Part shown: one piece after another, positions 22,845 to 35,246 of the stretch
Numbering within the stretch: the stretch's first letter is position 1
How the letters are laid out: each line of letters begins with the position of its first letter
NCBI GenBank assembly: GCA_903857865.1
Contig: CAIOGO010000003.1
Span: forward strand, 1 to 39,530
DNA: 39,530 nt
Direction: 5' to 3'
Origin: an uncultured bacterium
GTDB taxonomy: Bacteria > Bipolaricaulota > Bipolaricaulia > UBA7950 > UBA9294
Position numbers and translations under genes: made by a program
Notes under the pieces: model-generated
Seen by the model: the letters and a program-made list of their open reading frames with translations, nothing else
What the model was told of the DNA's origin: nothing
Database searches by the model: none

Positions 22845-24683
22845 ATGCGGCTCTGCGCGACGGTTTGTGTCCTGCTCCTGGTCTCAGCCTCCCTCGGCGC
22901 CGGTGCGTACCAGCGGTCGGAGTTCCTGTTCCTCGACGAGATCAAGGTCGGGATGACGGGAATCGGGAAGACGATCGTTGCCGGCGATGTGGTGAGCGAG
23001 TTCGCGGTCGAGGTTCTCGGCGTGATCGACCAACCGGGCACGTTGTCCGACTTCATCGTCGTGCGGGTGAGCGGCGAGGCGATCGGGCGATCCGGGGGAA
23101 TCGCTCAGGGCATGAGCGGGAGTCCGATCACCATCGGCGGGAAGCTGATTGGCGCCCTCAGCCGTGCGGCGAACTGGTCGAAGGAGATCACGCCGATCGG
23201 CCTGGTCACGCCGATCGAGCCGATGCTCGCGGTCCTCGATTCGGCGAGGACGCTGTCGATGGCGCCGGCCGACGGCTCCGTGATCGAGGGCGTCCGGCTC
23301 ATCGAACGAGCCTTCGCGCCGAGTGCTGCGGAGGTCGCGGCGGCGCCGGACGCCATCTTCTCCTACCCGGTGTCGACTCCGCTTCTTGCGGCGGGCCTCT
23401 CGGGCCGCTCGACGTCAATCCTGATGGGCGGAGAGGACTCCATTCGACGTCCGAGCGGGACGCTCGTCGACTTCCTGCCTCCTCAGTCGATGGCGCCGGA
23501 GGTGTCTGGACTTTCCGCGCTGGGCCTTGACCTCCTGCCTTTGGCCGGAGCGAGCGCTGGCACGGCACTCGCAGTGCCCGCAGTCGGTGCTTCTGCGGCC
23601 GCGACCCTCGTGGCCGGCGGCTCCCTTGGCGTGGCGCTCGTGACGGGCGACATCTCGCTCGGCGCGCTGGGCACGGTGACCTACGTCGATGGCCCGGCTG
23701 TCATCGGGTTCGGGCACCCGTTTATCTCCAACGGAGCGTCGGTGTTCCCTCTGACCACGGCCTCGATCGTCGACACGATGAAGGCGTTCGACGCCTCGTT
23801 CAAATTGGGGACGCTCGGACAGCCGATCGGCGTCATCAGCGAGGACCGCACGGCGGCGATCGGGGGGCGAATCGGCGGCAAGGCGTCGACCATTGGCCTA
23901 CAGCTTGTCGTCCAGAACCTGGACGATGGCACGCACCGGACTCTCCACGCAGACGTCGTCGACGAGCCGCGGCTCTTGCCCGAACTCCTGCTCGCGTCCG
24001 GCTTTGAGGCTATCGACTCCGTTCTCGACCGCGTCGGGGCGGGGACCGTCGAGGTGACGTATCAGATCACGGGCGATGGGATGCCGTCTCCGCTCGAACG
24101 GAAGGACGTGTTCCTCAGCACCACCGACATCGCTCTGTATCCGCCGTGGCAGCTTGCGGATATCGTGGCCTACCTCCAGTACAACGAGTTTGCTGACCCC
24201 GAGATCACGCAGATCTCGGCCTCGATGCGCATCACGAGCGAGCTACGCGCGATTCGCATCGAGAGCCTCGTGCTCGACGGGTTCGTCTACTCGCCCGGAG
24301 ACACGATCGGTTTCTCGCTCGTGCTGCAGACGTTCCAGGGGGAGAGGATCGTCAGGACCGGAGAGATCGTGATTCCCGAGGATCTCATGGCCGACGAGAT
24401 CGTCGTCCGCGCCTACGGTGGGCCGCGTCTGCTCGAACGGGGCGAGGAGCCGCAGACGCTCGAAAGCCTCGCGGAGGTGATCGCGCTGATCGAGACGATT
24501 CCGACCTACGAGACAGTGACGGTCGAGATCCTGGCCGTCGATCCCTACCTGTCCGACGGAGGAGAGGCGCTCTACGGGGTGGCCAAGGTAAAGCACGACT
24601 ACCCGGGGTACGTCGTCTACGACGAGCGGGAAGCGCGGGCGCTAGTCTTGTCGTCCTCGACGGACAGCCTGCCGCCGGGGTAG
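22845..24683 (+). CDS. SpoIVB-type (peptidase S55 domain) exported protein
   Basis: 612 residues. The ATG at 22845 is chosen over longer frames because AAGGAGGAG (22831-22839) precedes it and a signal peptide follows (MRLCATVCVLLLVSASLGA). EIKVGMTGIGKTIVAGD opens the domain, GGIAQGMSGSPITIGGKLIGA carries the proposed active serine (GMSGSP), and VTYVDGPAVIGFGHPF the histidine. GMSGSP comes before GFGHP, the order used by the non-sporulation members and the reverse of Bacillus SpoIVB. About 230-320 is an Ala/Gly/Ser-rich insert. The remaining half is beta-rich and unrecognised. Periplasmic; substrate unknown. murF follows after 16 bases. Confidence 0.8.
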   Translation: MRLCATVCVLLLVSASLGAGAYQRSEFLFLDEIKVGMTGIGKTIVAGDVVSEFAVEVLGVIDQPGTLSDFIVVRVSGEAIGRSGGIAQGMSGSPITIGGKLIGALSRAANWSKEITPIGLVTPIEPMLAVLDSARTLSMAPADGSVIEGVRLIERAFAPSAAEVAAAPDAIFSYPVSTPLLAAGLSGRSTSILMGGEDSIRRPSGTLVDFLPPQSMAPEVSGLSALGLDLLPLAGASAGTALAVPAVGASAAATLVAGGSLGVALVTGDISLGALGTVTYVDGPAVIGFGHPFISNGASVFPLTTASIVDTMKAFDASFKLGTLGQPIGVISEDRTAAIGGRIGGKASTIGLQLVVQNLDDGTHRTLHADVVDEPRLLPELLLASGFEAIDSVLDRVGAGTVEVTYQITGDGMPSPLERKDVFLSTTDIALYPPWQLADIVAYLQYNEFADPEITQISASMRITSELRAIRIESLVLDGFVYSPGDTIGFSLVLQTFQGERIVRTGEIVIPEDLMADEIVVRAYGGPRLLERGEEPQTLESLAEVIALIETIPTYETVTVEILAVDPYLSDGGEALYGVAKVKHDYPGYVVYDEREARALVLSSSTDSLPPG

Positions 24684-24699
24684 GGAGCGGGCGAGGGCG

Positions 24700-26064
24700 T
24701 TGTTCTCGATTGAGGAAATCGCACGCATCGTAGGCGGAGAGATCGTTGGCGACGGGATCCTCGTTCCAACGGGCTTCGCCATCGACTCGCGCCGCGTGAC
24801 GCCGGGCGATCTCTTCCTTGCCCTCCCGGGTGCGAGAGTGGACGGGCATGCGTTCATCCAGGATGCCTTGGCACGCGGCGCCTGCGGTGCCGTCCTATCG
24901 GACCGAACGCGCTCGCCGGCCTCGTCGAGCCCCATGCTCGTTGTCGACGACGTCCGACAGGCTCTCCTCGATGTGGCGCGGGCCTGGCGAGCGCGGTTCT
25001 CGATTCCTATCGTGGCGATCACCGGAAGCAACGGGAAGACGACCACGAAGGCGTTGGTCGCCCACCTTGTCGGGGGGACGTTCGCGGTGCATGCCGCCAA
25101 GGAGAACTACAACACGGACATCGGACTTCCCCTCGCGCTTCTCGCGATGCCGACGGGGACAGGGATCGGTGTGTTCGAACTGGGCGCCGACCGGCCGGGA
25201 GACATCGCGCTTCTCGTTCGCGTGCTGCGTCCCACGATGGGGCTCGTGACGTCGATCGGGCAGAGCCATCTCGGGGCGTTCGGAACGGCGGAGCGCGTCG
25301 CGAACGAGAAGTGGGACCTCGTGCGGGCCCTGCCGCCGGGAGCTGCAGCGTTCGTGAACGCCGATTCTCCGGAGCTGTCGGCCCTCGCCGCGGCCGAGCG
25401 GCGTCCGGGTCTCCTCGGGGTGGGACTCGCACACGGCGAGGTGCGTGCGCGGATTCTCACGGCCGTGCCGCGACTTGCGGTGGCGATCGACGACCCTCCT
25501 CTCCGGCTCGAGACCGATCTTGTGGGAGAACAGAACGCGACGAATCTCCTCCTCGCCGCGCTGTGCGCCCATCGACTCGGCGTTCCCCTCCCGACCCTCG
25601 AGGAACGCGCGGCGACTTTCCGCCCGGTTCCCCATCGCATGGAACGGCGTCCGGTGCGGTGTGGGGTCCTGCTGGACGATGTCTACAACGCGAACCCGAG
25701 CTCGATGTCCTTCGCCCTACGTACGCTGGCCGCGTTCGGGGACGCGTCGACGAGGCGTGCCGTCGTGTTCGGGGACATGCTTGAGCTCGGCGAGCGTTCG
25801 GCCGCGCTGCACGAGGAGGTCGCCAGGCTCGCTCTCGGGTTGCCGATCGACCTTGTCTACCCGGTCGGCGAGAGCGCTAGAGCGGCCTTCGGCGCGCTCG
25901 GGAACCCTCGTGTCCGCATCGTAGGACGCGAGCGAGTGGCCGCCGACCTCGTCGAGTGCCTCGAGGGCGAGACGAACGCCGTCATCCTCGTCAAAGGCTC
26001 GCGCGGCATGCGTCTGGAGGAGATCGTGGAGGACATCCTGCGCCTCGCACCCTACTCCGCGTAG
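24700..26064 (+). CDS. murF: UDP-MurNAc-tripeptide--D-Ala-D-Ala ligase (MurF)
   Basis: 454 residues from a TTG start that sits just after the S55 gene. N-terminal FSIEEIARIVGGEI and DSRRVTPGDLFLALPGARVDGHAF bind the UDP end; ITGSNGKTTTKALVAHL is the ATP-binding loop; AAKENYNTDIGLPL and the late VLLDDVYNANPSSM are MurF-specific. It adds D-Ala-D-Ala to the cytoplasmic wall precursor, so the organism makes peptidoglycan. No strong ribosome site; coupling to the gene upstream is likely. The end overlaps the convergent adenine deaminase gene by 13 bases. Confidence 0.93.
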   Translation: MFSIEEIARIVGGEIVGDGILVPTGFAIDSRRVTPGDLFLALPGARVDGHAFIQDALARGACGAVLSDRTRSPASSSPMLVVDDVRQALLDVARAWRARFSIPIVAITGSNGKTTTKALVAHLVGGTFAVHAAKENYNTDIGLPLALLAMPTGTGIGVFELGADRPGDIALLVRVLRPTMGLVTSIGQSHLGAFGTAERVANEKWDLVRALPPGAAAFVNADSPELSALAAAERRPGLLGVGLAHGEVRARILTAVPRLAVAIDDPPLRLETDLVGEQNATNLLLAALCAHRLGVPLPTLEERAATFRPVPHRMERRPVRCGVLLDDVYNANPSSMSFALRTLAAFGDASTRRAVVFGDMLELGERSAALHEEVARLALGLPIDLVYPVGESARAAFGALGNPRVRIVGRERVAADLVECLEGETNAVILVKGSRGMRLEEIVEDILRLAPYSA

Positions 26065-27731
26065 AGGGGCACGAGAGCGAATCGGTCGACGTCGACGAGA
26101 CCCTCGTCGGTCAGCCGCAGGTGGGGAACAACCGGCAGGGCGAGAAATGAGAGCGTCGCGAACGGGTCGGGCAGCTCCGACCCGAGGCTCTGCGCCGCGG
26201 CCCGTAGCGCCGCCTCCGCCTCGGCCACCTCGCGGACGGACTGTGGCGACATGAGCCCCGCGAGGGGAAGGGAAAGCGAGGCGAGGATCTGCCCGTCCGC
26301 GACGACGGCCTGTCCGCCGCCCGAGGCGATGACAGTGCGTGCGGCGAGGACCATGTCGGCGTCGGATGCTCCAACCACGACGAGCGGGTGAGCGTCGTGG
26401 GCGACGGTCGAGGCGATGGCCCCGCTGCGGAGCCCGAGGCCGGAAACGAATCCAAGCCCGATCTTGCCCGATGCGCTTCGGCGTTCCACGACGGCCGCTT
26501 TGAGCAGGTCGCGTTCTGCATCCGCGCAGGCTACACCGTCCACGATGCGGGGCGTTGCCTCGCGGCTCTCGGTCAGGATCTGATGGGCGACCACACCGAT
26601 GACGCGAAGAGCGCTCCAAGGTGAGTTGGGGAGTGGGACGCGGAGGTCGCGAGCCTCGAAAGGGCGCACGTGGACCGTGCCGCGCAACTCGTCGAGCCCG
26701 GCCTCCGGGGCGAGAGCGACCAGTTCGCCTTCGCGAGCGGCAAGGCGGCCCGCGACGTAGACCTCGCGGGGGCGGAAGCCCCGGAGGTCGGAGAGGAGGA
26801 TGACGTCGGCTTTGTATCCCGGCGCGATCGCTCCGAGGTCGCGCAGTCCGTAGGCGCGCGCCGCATGGATTGTGGCCGCTGCGAGCACGCGTTCGAGTGG
26901 CGCTCCGGCATCGACGGCGGCCCGCACGATGGCGTCCATGTGTCCGTCGCTGTCCAGCGTCTCGGCGCTGCGGTCGTCCGTGCAGAAGTGGACGAAGGGC
27001 GCGCTTTGGTCGGTGAGCAAGGGAAGGAGGTCGCGGAGATTGCGCGCTGCCGTGGCCTCCCGAATGAGGATGTGCATGCCCGAGAAGAGCTTCTCTTCGG
27101 CCTCGGCGAACGTCGTGGCCTCGTGGTCGGTGCGCGGCCCGGCGACGAGGTAGTCGGCAAGATCGTCGCCGCGGAGGCCGGGCGCGTGGCCGTCGATCGG
27201 TCGTCCGGCGGCGAGTCTCAGCTTGGCCAGAACGTCGGGATCGCCTTGGAGGACGCCGGGGACGTTCATCATCTCGCCAAGGCCGAGGGTACCTTCCCAG
27301 GAGAGCATCTCGGCCACCTCGCTCGGCCCGAGTCGTGCGGCCGCGGTGCCGAACGGCGCGGCGGGAACGCAGGATGGAGCCATCATGAAGACGCGCAGAG
27401 GGAGATCCCGCGTTGCGGCGAGGAGAGCGCGAACTCCGGCGAGGCCGCACACGTTGGCCACCTCGTGCGGGTCGGCGATCACGGCCGTCGTTCCTCTGGA
27501 GACGACGGCGCGGGCAAACTGCGCCGGCGAGAGGTGCGAGCTCTCGAGGTGGACGTGAGCGTCCACCAGGCCGGGAACGATCCACAGCCGGCGTGCGTCG
27601 ATCGTCTCCCTCGCAGCGCGCCGGGTGAGCGAGACGATGCGGCCCGCCGTGATCGACACGTCGAGGCGACGGAATGTCCCCGAGAAGACATCCAAGACGC
27701 GGCCGCCACGAAGGCAGAGGTCGACGTTCAT
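26052..27731 (-). CDS. ade: Adenine deaminase
   Basis: 559 residues. IVPGLVDAHVHLESSHLSP (metal-binding His-x-His, with the ESS of this family), ADPHEVANVCG, GLGEMMNVPGVL, DGHAPGL and HFCTDDR give the amidohydrolase core; the C-terminal domain has GLGFVSGLGLRSGAIASTVAHDAHPL. Converts adenine to hypoxanthine and ammonia. Its ATG overlaps the murE stop by four bases (ATGA). Confidence 0.93.
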   Translation of the reverse strand: MNVDLCLRGGRVLDVFSGTFRRLDVSITAGRIVSLTRRAARETIDARRLWIVPGLVDAHVHLESSHLSPAQFARAVVSRGTTAVIADPHEVANVCGLAGVRALLAATRDLPLRVFMMAPSCVPAAPFGTAAARLGPSEVAEMLSWEGTLGLGEMMNVPGVLQGDPDVLAKLRLAAGRPIDGHAPGLRGDDLADYLVAGPRTDHEATTFAEAEEKLFSGMHILIREATAARNLRDLLPLLTDQSAPFVHFCTDDRSAETLDSDGHMDAIVRAAVDAGAPLERVLAAATIHAARAYGLRDLGAIAPGYKADVILLSDLRGFRPREVYVAGRLAAREGELVALAPEAGLDELRGTVHVRPFEARDLRVPLPNSPWSALRVIGVVAHQILTESREATPRIVDGVACADAERDLLKAAVVERRSASGKIGLGFVSGLGLRSGAIASTVAHDAHPLVVVGASDADMVLAARTVIASGGGQAVVADGQILASLSLPLAGLMSPQSVREVAEAEAALRAAAQSLGSELPDPFATLSFLALPVVPHLRLTDEGLVDVDRFALVPLYAE

Positions 27732-29188
27732 GGGGTTCGCCTTGGAGCGGGCGCGGCGAGGGGGCGGAAGCCGAGAGCCTCGAGCGTCGCTACGTCGGAA
27801 TGGGGGACGAAGGCGCCGCGCACAATCTGGTACGTTTCGTGGCCCTTCCCCGCGAGAAGGACGGCGCCGCCGGCTGGCGTTTTCGCGACGGCGACGCCGA
27901 TCGCCTCGGTCCGGTCGAGGATGCGCAAACTGTGCGCTCGCGTTCGCGCTACGCCGGCCGCGATGTCGTCCGCGATGTCGGCGGGGTCTTCCTGTTTTGG
28001 GTTGTCAGTCGTCAATATCACGAGATCCGCGTGGCGGCCGGCGATCTCGCCCATCTGGGCGCGTTTCCCTCGATCGCTGCTGCCGGCGCAGCCAAACACG
28101 ACCGAGACCGTCGGATACAGCCGACGGAGAGAGTCGAGGACCTGTTCGAGGCCGTCGGGCGTGTGCGCGAAGTCCACGACGGCGTCGATGCCATCGTCGC
28201 GTGCAAACGCTTGCCAGCGTCCGGGCACCGCGGGGAGGGTCTCCAGTCGATCCACGAGGGCCGCGAACGGCTGCCCTACGGCGAGGGCGGCGCCGCACGC
28301 GGCGAGCGCGTTGGACGCGCTGTGCCTGCCGTGGAGCGGGAGGGCGACGTCGGCGCGTTCGTCGCGCCAACGCAGCCGAAGAGCGATCCCGTACCGGTCT
28401 TCGGCGCGAAGTTCGCCGGCGAGGTCGGCGCTCGGCTGAAGACCATAGGTCAGCGTCCGGGAACGACAGGCGGCGCGGAGCGTCTCGCTGAAGGCGTCAT
28501 CGGCGTTGAGGACGCCGCAGCCGGAAGGAGCCAGTGCCCGGAACAGGAGCGCCTTGGCCTCGCCGTACGCGGCCATCGTGCCGTGAAGGTCGAGGTGATC
28601 GCGGGTCAGGTTGGTGAACACGGCGACCTGGAAGTGGATCCCGTCGAGGCGGCGTTGATCGAGGCCGACGGAGGACGCTTCGATGACCAGAGTACGACAC
28701 CCCGCGTCGAGCGCCTCGCGGGCGAATCGCTGGACGATGGGACTGGGCGGCGTCGTCAGTGCGCGCAGGCCGCGTGCGAAGTTCGCGACGGTGCTGAGGA
28801 CGGCGGTGTCCTCGTCTCCCAGCAGGTGGGCGACGAAGTGGCAGACGCTCGTCTTTCCGTTCGTGCCCGTCACGCCGATCGTGACGAGGTCACGCGTCGG
28901 GTACGCGTAGAATGCTGCGGCCCAGGCCGCGAGCGCCGCCCGGCCGTCGGGCACGATCCACAGCGGGACGCCGACGGACACCGGCCGTTCGGAGACGACG
29001 GCCGCCGCGCCGCGGGACACTGCGTCCTGGATGAAGTCGTGCCCGTCGGCGTGCACGCCGCGGTGCGCGACGAACAAGGTCCCGCGCTCGACGAGGCGGG
29101 AATCGTCAGTGACGCTCGTGATCTCGACATCCCGATCGGGCGGCGGGAATCCGGCTGCGTCCGCGAGGTGGCCGAGTCGGCGCGTCAC
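27728..29188 (-). CDS. murE: UDP-MurNAc-dipeptide ligase (MurE)
   Basis: 486 residues, GTG start overlapping the methyltransferase stop (GTGA). SVTDDSRLVERGTLFVAHRG binds uridine; IGVTGTNGKTSVCHFVAHLL is the ATP loop; FTNLTRDHLDLHGTM carries the carbamylated-lysine region; VVFGCAGSSDRGKRAQMGEIA follows. The residue-selecting motif reads DNPKQEDP: diaminopimelate-adding enzymes usually have DNPR, so the third residue of the stem peptide cannot be read safely here. Adds the third amino acid of the peptidoglycan stem. Confidence 0.92.
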   Translation of the reverse strand: MTRRLGHLADAAGFPPPDRDVEITSVTDDSRLVERGTLFVAHRGVHADGHDFIQDAVSRGAAAVVSERPVSVGVPLWIVPDGRAALAAWAAAFYAYPTRDLVTIGVTGTNGKTSVCHFVAHLLGDEDTAVLSTVANFARGLRALTTPPSPIVQRFAREALDAGCRTLVIEASSVGLDQRRLDGIHFQVAVFTNLTRDHLDLHGTMAAYGEAKALLFRALAPSGCGVLNADDAFSETLRAACRSRTLTYGLQPSADLAGELRAEDRYGIALRLRWRDERADVALPLHGRHSASNALAACGAALAVGQPFAALVDRLETLPAVPGRWQAFARDDGIDAVVDFAHTPDGLEQVLDSLRRLYPTVSVVFGCAGSSDRGKRAQMGEIAGRHADLVILTTDNPKQEDPADIADDIAAGVARTRAHSLRILDRTEAIGVAVAKTPAGGAVLLAGKGHETYQIVRGAFVPHSDVATLEALGFRPLAAPAPRRTP

Positions 29189-29715
29189 GCGGCGTCCTTC
29201 ATGCGATAGACGTAGATCGGGTAGCCGTCCCTGGCCTCGCCGATGAGTTCGGGTTCCCAGCCCCAGATCGGGTGGTAGTACGACACGACGCGGGCGCCGG
29301 GGGAGAGCTCCTTGCGGATTCGCTCCTGCAGTTTGAAGTTCGCGGTGGCAGACAAGAAGAGGACGACGACGCTGGCGTTCGACACGTCGTGCGTGTACAT
29401 GTTGCCGCGCACGATGCGGGCTCGCCTTCGTAGGCCGGCGAGGAGTACCCAGGCGCGGGCCCAGAGAACGCGGCAGGGGTCGACCTCCACTCCCGTGGCG
29501 CGCGCTCCGAAGTCACGCGCGGCGGATACGACGATGCGCCCGTCTCCGCAGCCGAGGTCGACGACATGGTCGCTCGGCCCGACTTCCCCAAGCAGAAGGA
29601 TGCGGCGAACCGTGACGCGGTCCGTGGGTTGCCACAGCGCGTCGAACGTCAGGTTCCAGCCGAGCCACAAGAGGCTCACGGCGGCGAGGATAGCGAGGAG
29701 GACGACGACCGTCAC
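29185..29715 (-). CDS. Membrane-anchored SAM-dependent methyltransferase
   Basis: 176 residues from a GTG that overlaps the previous stop by one base (TAGTG). An N-terminal transmembrane helix (VTVVVLLAILAAVSLLWLG) is followed by motif I VVDLGCGDGRIVVSAA, an acidic GVEVDP strand end, and a final EARDGYPIYVYRM. Helix plus compact Rossmann core resembles the FAM173/ATPSCKMT type (lysine methylation of ATP-synthase subunit c); the bacterial target is unknown. Neighbours are a small barrel and murE. Confidence 0.7.
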   Translation of the reverse strand: MTVVVLLAILAAVSLLWLGWNLTFDALWQPTDRVTVRRILLLGEVGPSDHVVDLGCGDGRIVVSAARDFGARATGVEVDPCRVLWARAWVLLAGLRRRARIVRGNMYTHDVSNASVVVLFLSATANFKLQERIRKELSPGARVVSYYHPIWGWEPELIGEARDGYPIYVYRMKDAA

Positions 29716-30173
29716 TAGAACCGCACCTCGAGCCCCGCTTCGTAGATCGGTCCCGACGTGATGCCGTCGCCAAACCAGCGGACAAGGTAGCGAACCTGGG
29801 CGAACAGGACGACGGACTCGAGAGGCAAGATCCGAAGGCCCGCGGCGCCCTCCATCACGAGGCCGGTCGTGAACGGCGGTGGCGTCAGGGCGACGCCGAC
29901 TCCGAGACCTACGAAGGGATCGATCGGCGGGAAGACCTGATGGTAGAGGACGGACCCCGTGATGAGCATGAGGCCGGCCATGTCCCCCGTGGCCACGCCG
30001 ATCTCGGCGCGCACGTCGAGATCGGGCGAAACCGGCAACTCGGTCAGTGCGTTCAGGAGAAAGATGCCTGTCGGATCGAGACCTACCGCGAATCCCACGG
30101 TTGTGGCCCGGGCGACGCCTCCCACGATGGAGAGGATCGCCAGGGAGACTGCGATGCACTTCGCCCGCGTCAT
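29715..30173 (-). CDS. Small predicted outer-membrane barrel protein
   Basis: 152 residues: signal peptide (about 1-24, ending GGVARA), then eight or so short amphipathic strands (for example VRAEIGVATG, PFVGLGVGVALT, VVLFAQVRYLVRWFG) and a final YEAGLEVRF. The size fits an eight-stranded barrel. AGGGGGTG precedes the ATG. It starts 19 bases after the gyrB stop and is probably cotranscribed with gyrB. No specific family recognised. Confidence 0.65.
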   Translation of the reverse strand: MTRAKCIAVSLAILSIVGGVARATTVGFAVGLDPTGIFLLNALTELPVSPDLDVRAEIGVATGDMAGLMLITGSVLYHQVFPPIDPFVGLGVGVALTPPPFTTGLVMEGAAGLRILPLESVVLFAQVRYLVRWFGDGITSGPIYEAGLEVRF

Positions 30174-30192
30174 GGCACCCCCTTCTAGGAGC

Positions 30193-34382
<4,190 letters not shown>

Positions 34383-34422
34383 GGAACCCTCCTCGCAAGG
34401 CACGCCGATCCGACGGGCCGTG

Positions 34423-34451
34423 AGTGTAGGCGCGTCGGCCGATCTCCTCAA
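34423..34451 (-). promoter_or_regulatory. Promoter of the AOR gene
   Basis: On the minus strand TTGAGG (34446-34451) and TACACT (34423-34428), 17-base spacer, about 40 bases before the ATG at 34382. Confidence 0.6.
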
Positions 34452-34471
34452 GCCGCGGAGGTCGTGCCGGC

Positions 34472-34501
34472 TTTGCCGCAGCGCCCGTCCCGGCCTATCC
34501 T
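34472..34501 (+). promoter_or_regulatory. Promoter of folE
   Basis: TTTGCC (34472-34477) and TATCCT (34496-34501), 18-base spacer. It diverges from the AOR promoter. The leader then includes a decayed copy of the folE start. Confidence 0.45.
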
Positions 34502-34544
34502 GCCGCGGAGTGAGAGACCAAGGGCGAGTGTGAAGTGAGAGATC

Positions 34545-34622
34545 ATGGACGAGAAGAGGATGGAGCGCGGTACGCGCGACATCCTATGCGAAGGGAGGCA
34601 TCATGGACGAGAAGCGGATTGA
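34545..34622 (+). repeat. Echo of the folE 5' end
   Basis: An ATG at 34545 opens a 25-codon frame beginning MDEKRMERGTRDIL, almost the folE start MDEKRIERGVREIL. The two copies are 58 bases apart, so they are in different frames, and the upstream frame ends in TGA (34620-34622) inside folE. It could be a remnant of a tandem gene copy or an upstream frame that affects folE translation. Confidence 0.7.
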
Positions 34623-35160
34623 ACGCGGCGTGAGGGAGATTCTCGCCGGAATCGGCGAGGGACGCCTCAACGCGGAGGTGCTCGCCAACACGCCCCGGCG
34701 CGTGGCTGCAATGTACGCCGAGTTCTTCGAAGCCATGGAGGAGGATCCGGCCGACGCCCTCGCCGTCGTCTACCAGGAGGCGTACGAGGAGATGATCGTC
34801 ATGAAGGACATCCCCTTCTTCTCGATCTGCGAGCACCATCTGCTTCCGTTTGTCGGCAAGGCCGATGTCGTCTACGTTCCGAAGGAAGGGCGCATCGTCG
34901 GGGCGAGCAAGCTGGCACGGGTCGTCGACGTGGCCGCCGGCCGGCCGCAGCTGCAGGAGAGGCTGACGTCCCAAATCGCTGATGCGCTCGTCAAACGGCT
35001 CGATCCTCACGGCGTGCTCGTCCGCATCGAGGCGTCACACCTGTGCATGACGTTGCGCGGCGTCAAGAAACCGGGGGCGACGATGGTGACGTCTGCCATC
35101 CGCGGGCGTTTCTACAAGGACGAGGCATCGCGGGCGGAAGCTTTCGCTCTCATTGCGTAG
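34603..35160 (+). CDS. folE: GTP cyclohydrolase I
   Basis: 185 residues. Zinc ligands are Cys76 and His79 (SICEHHLLPF) and Cys148 (SHLCMTLRGVKKPGA). IVGASKLARVVDVAAGRPQLQERLT and MVTSAIRGRF are family-specific. It opens GTP to dihydroneopterin triphosphate, the first step to folate or to pterins. The ATG follows AAGGGAGG. A decayed copy of its start lies 58 bases upstream, and two copies of its last eight codons lie downstream. Confidence 0.95.
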   Translation: MDEKRIERGVREILAGIGEGRLNAEVLANTPRRVAAMYAEFFEAMEEDPADALAVVYQEAYEEMIVMKDIPFFSICEHHLLPFVGKADVVYVPKEGRIVGASKLARVVDVAAGRPQLQERLTSQIADALVKRLDPHGVLVRIEASHLCMTLRGVKKPGATMVTSAIRGRFYKDEASRAEAFALIA

Positions 35161-35246
35161 CCCGCGCTAGCGCATGAGGCATTCGCGCTGATCGCGTAGG
35201 GGCGTGCCGAGCGTCGCGCGCCGAAGCGTTTGCCCTCATTGCGTAG
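35137..35246 (+). repeat. Three copies of the folE C-terminal codons
   Basis: EAFALIA-stop is written three times: GAA-GCT-TTC-GCT-CTC-ATT-then GCG-TAG at 35137-35160 (the gene's own end), GAG-GCA-TTC-GCG-CTG-ATC-then GCG-TAG at 35176-35199, and GAA-GCG-TTT-GCC-CTC-ATT-then GCG-TAG at 35223-35246. Nearly all differences are silent. Copy 2 is in frame with folE, copy 3 is not. The last copy overlaps the end of the PP-loop gene on the other strand. Confidence 0.85.
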
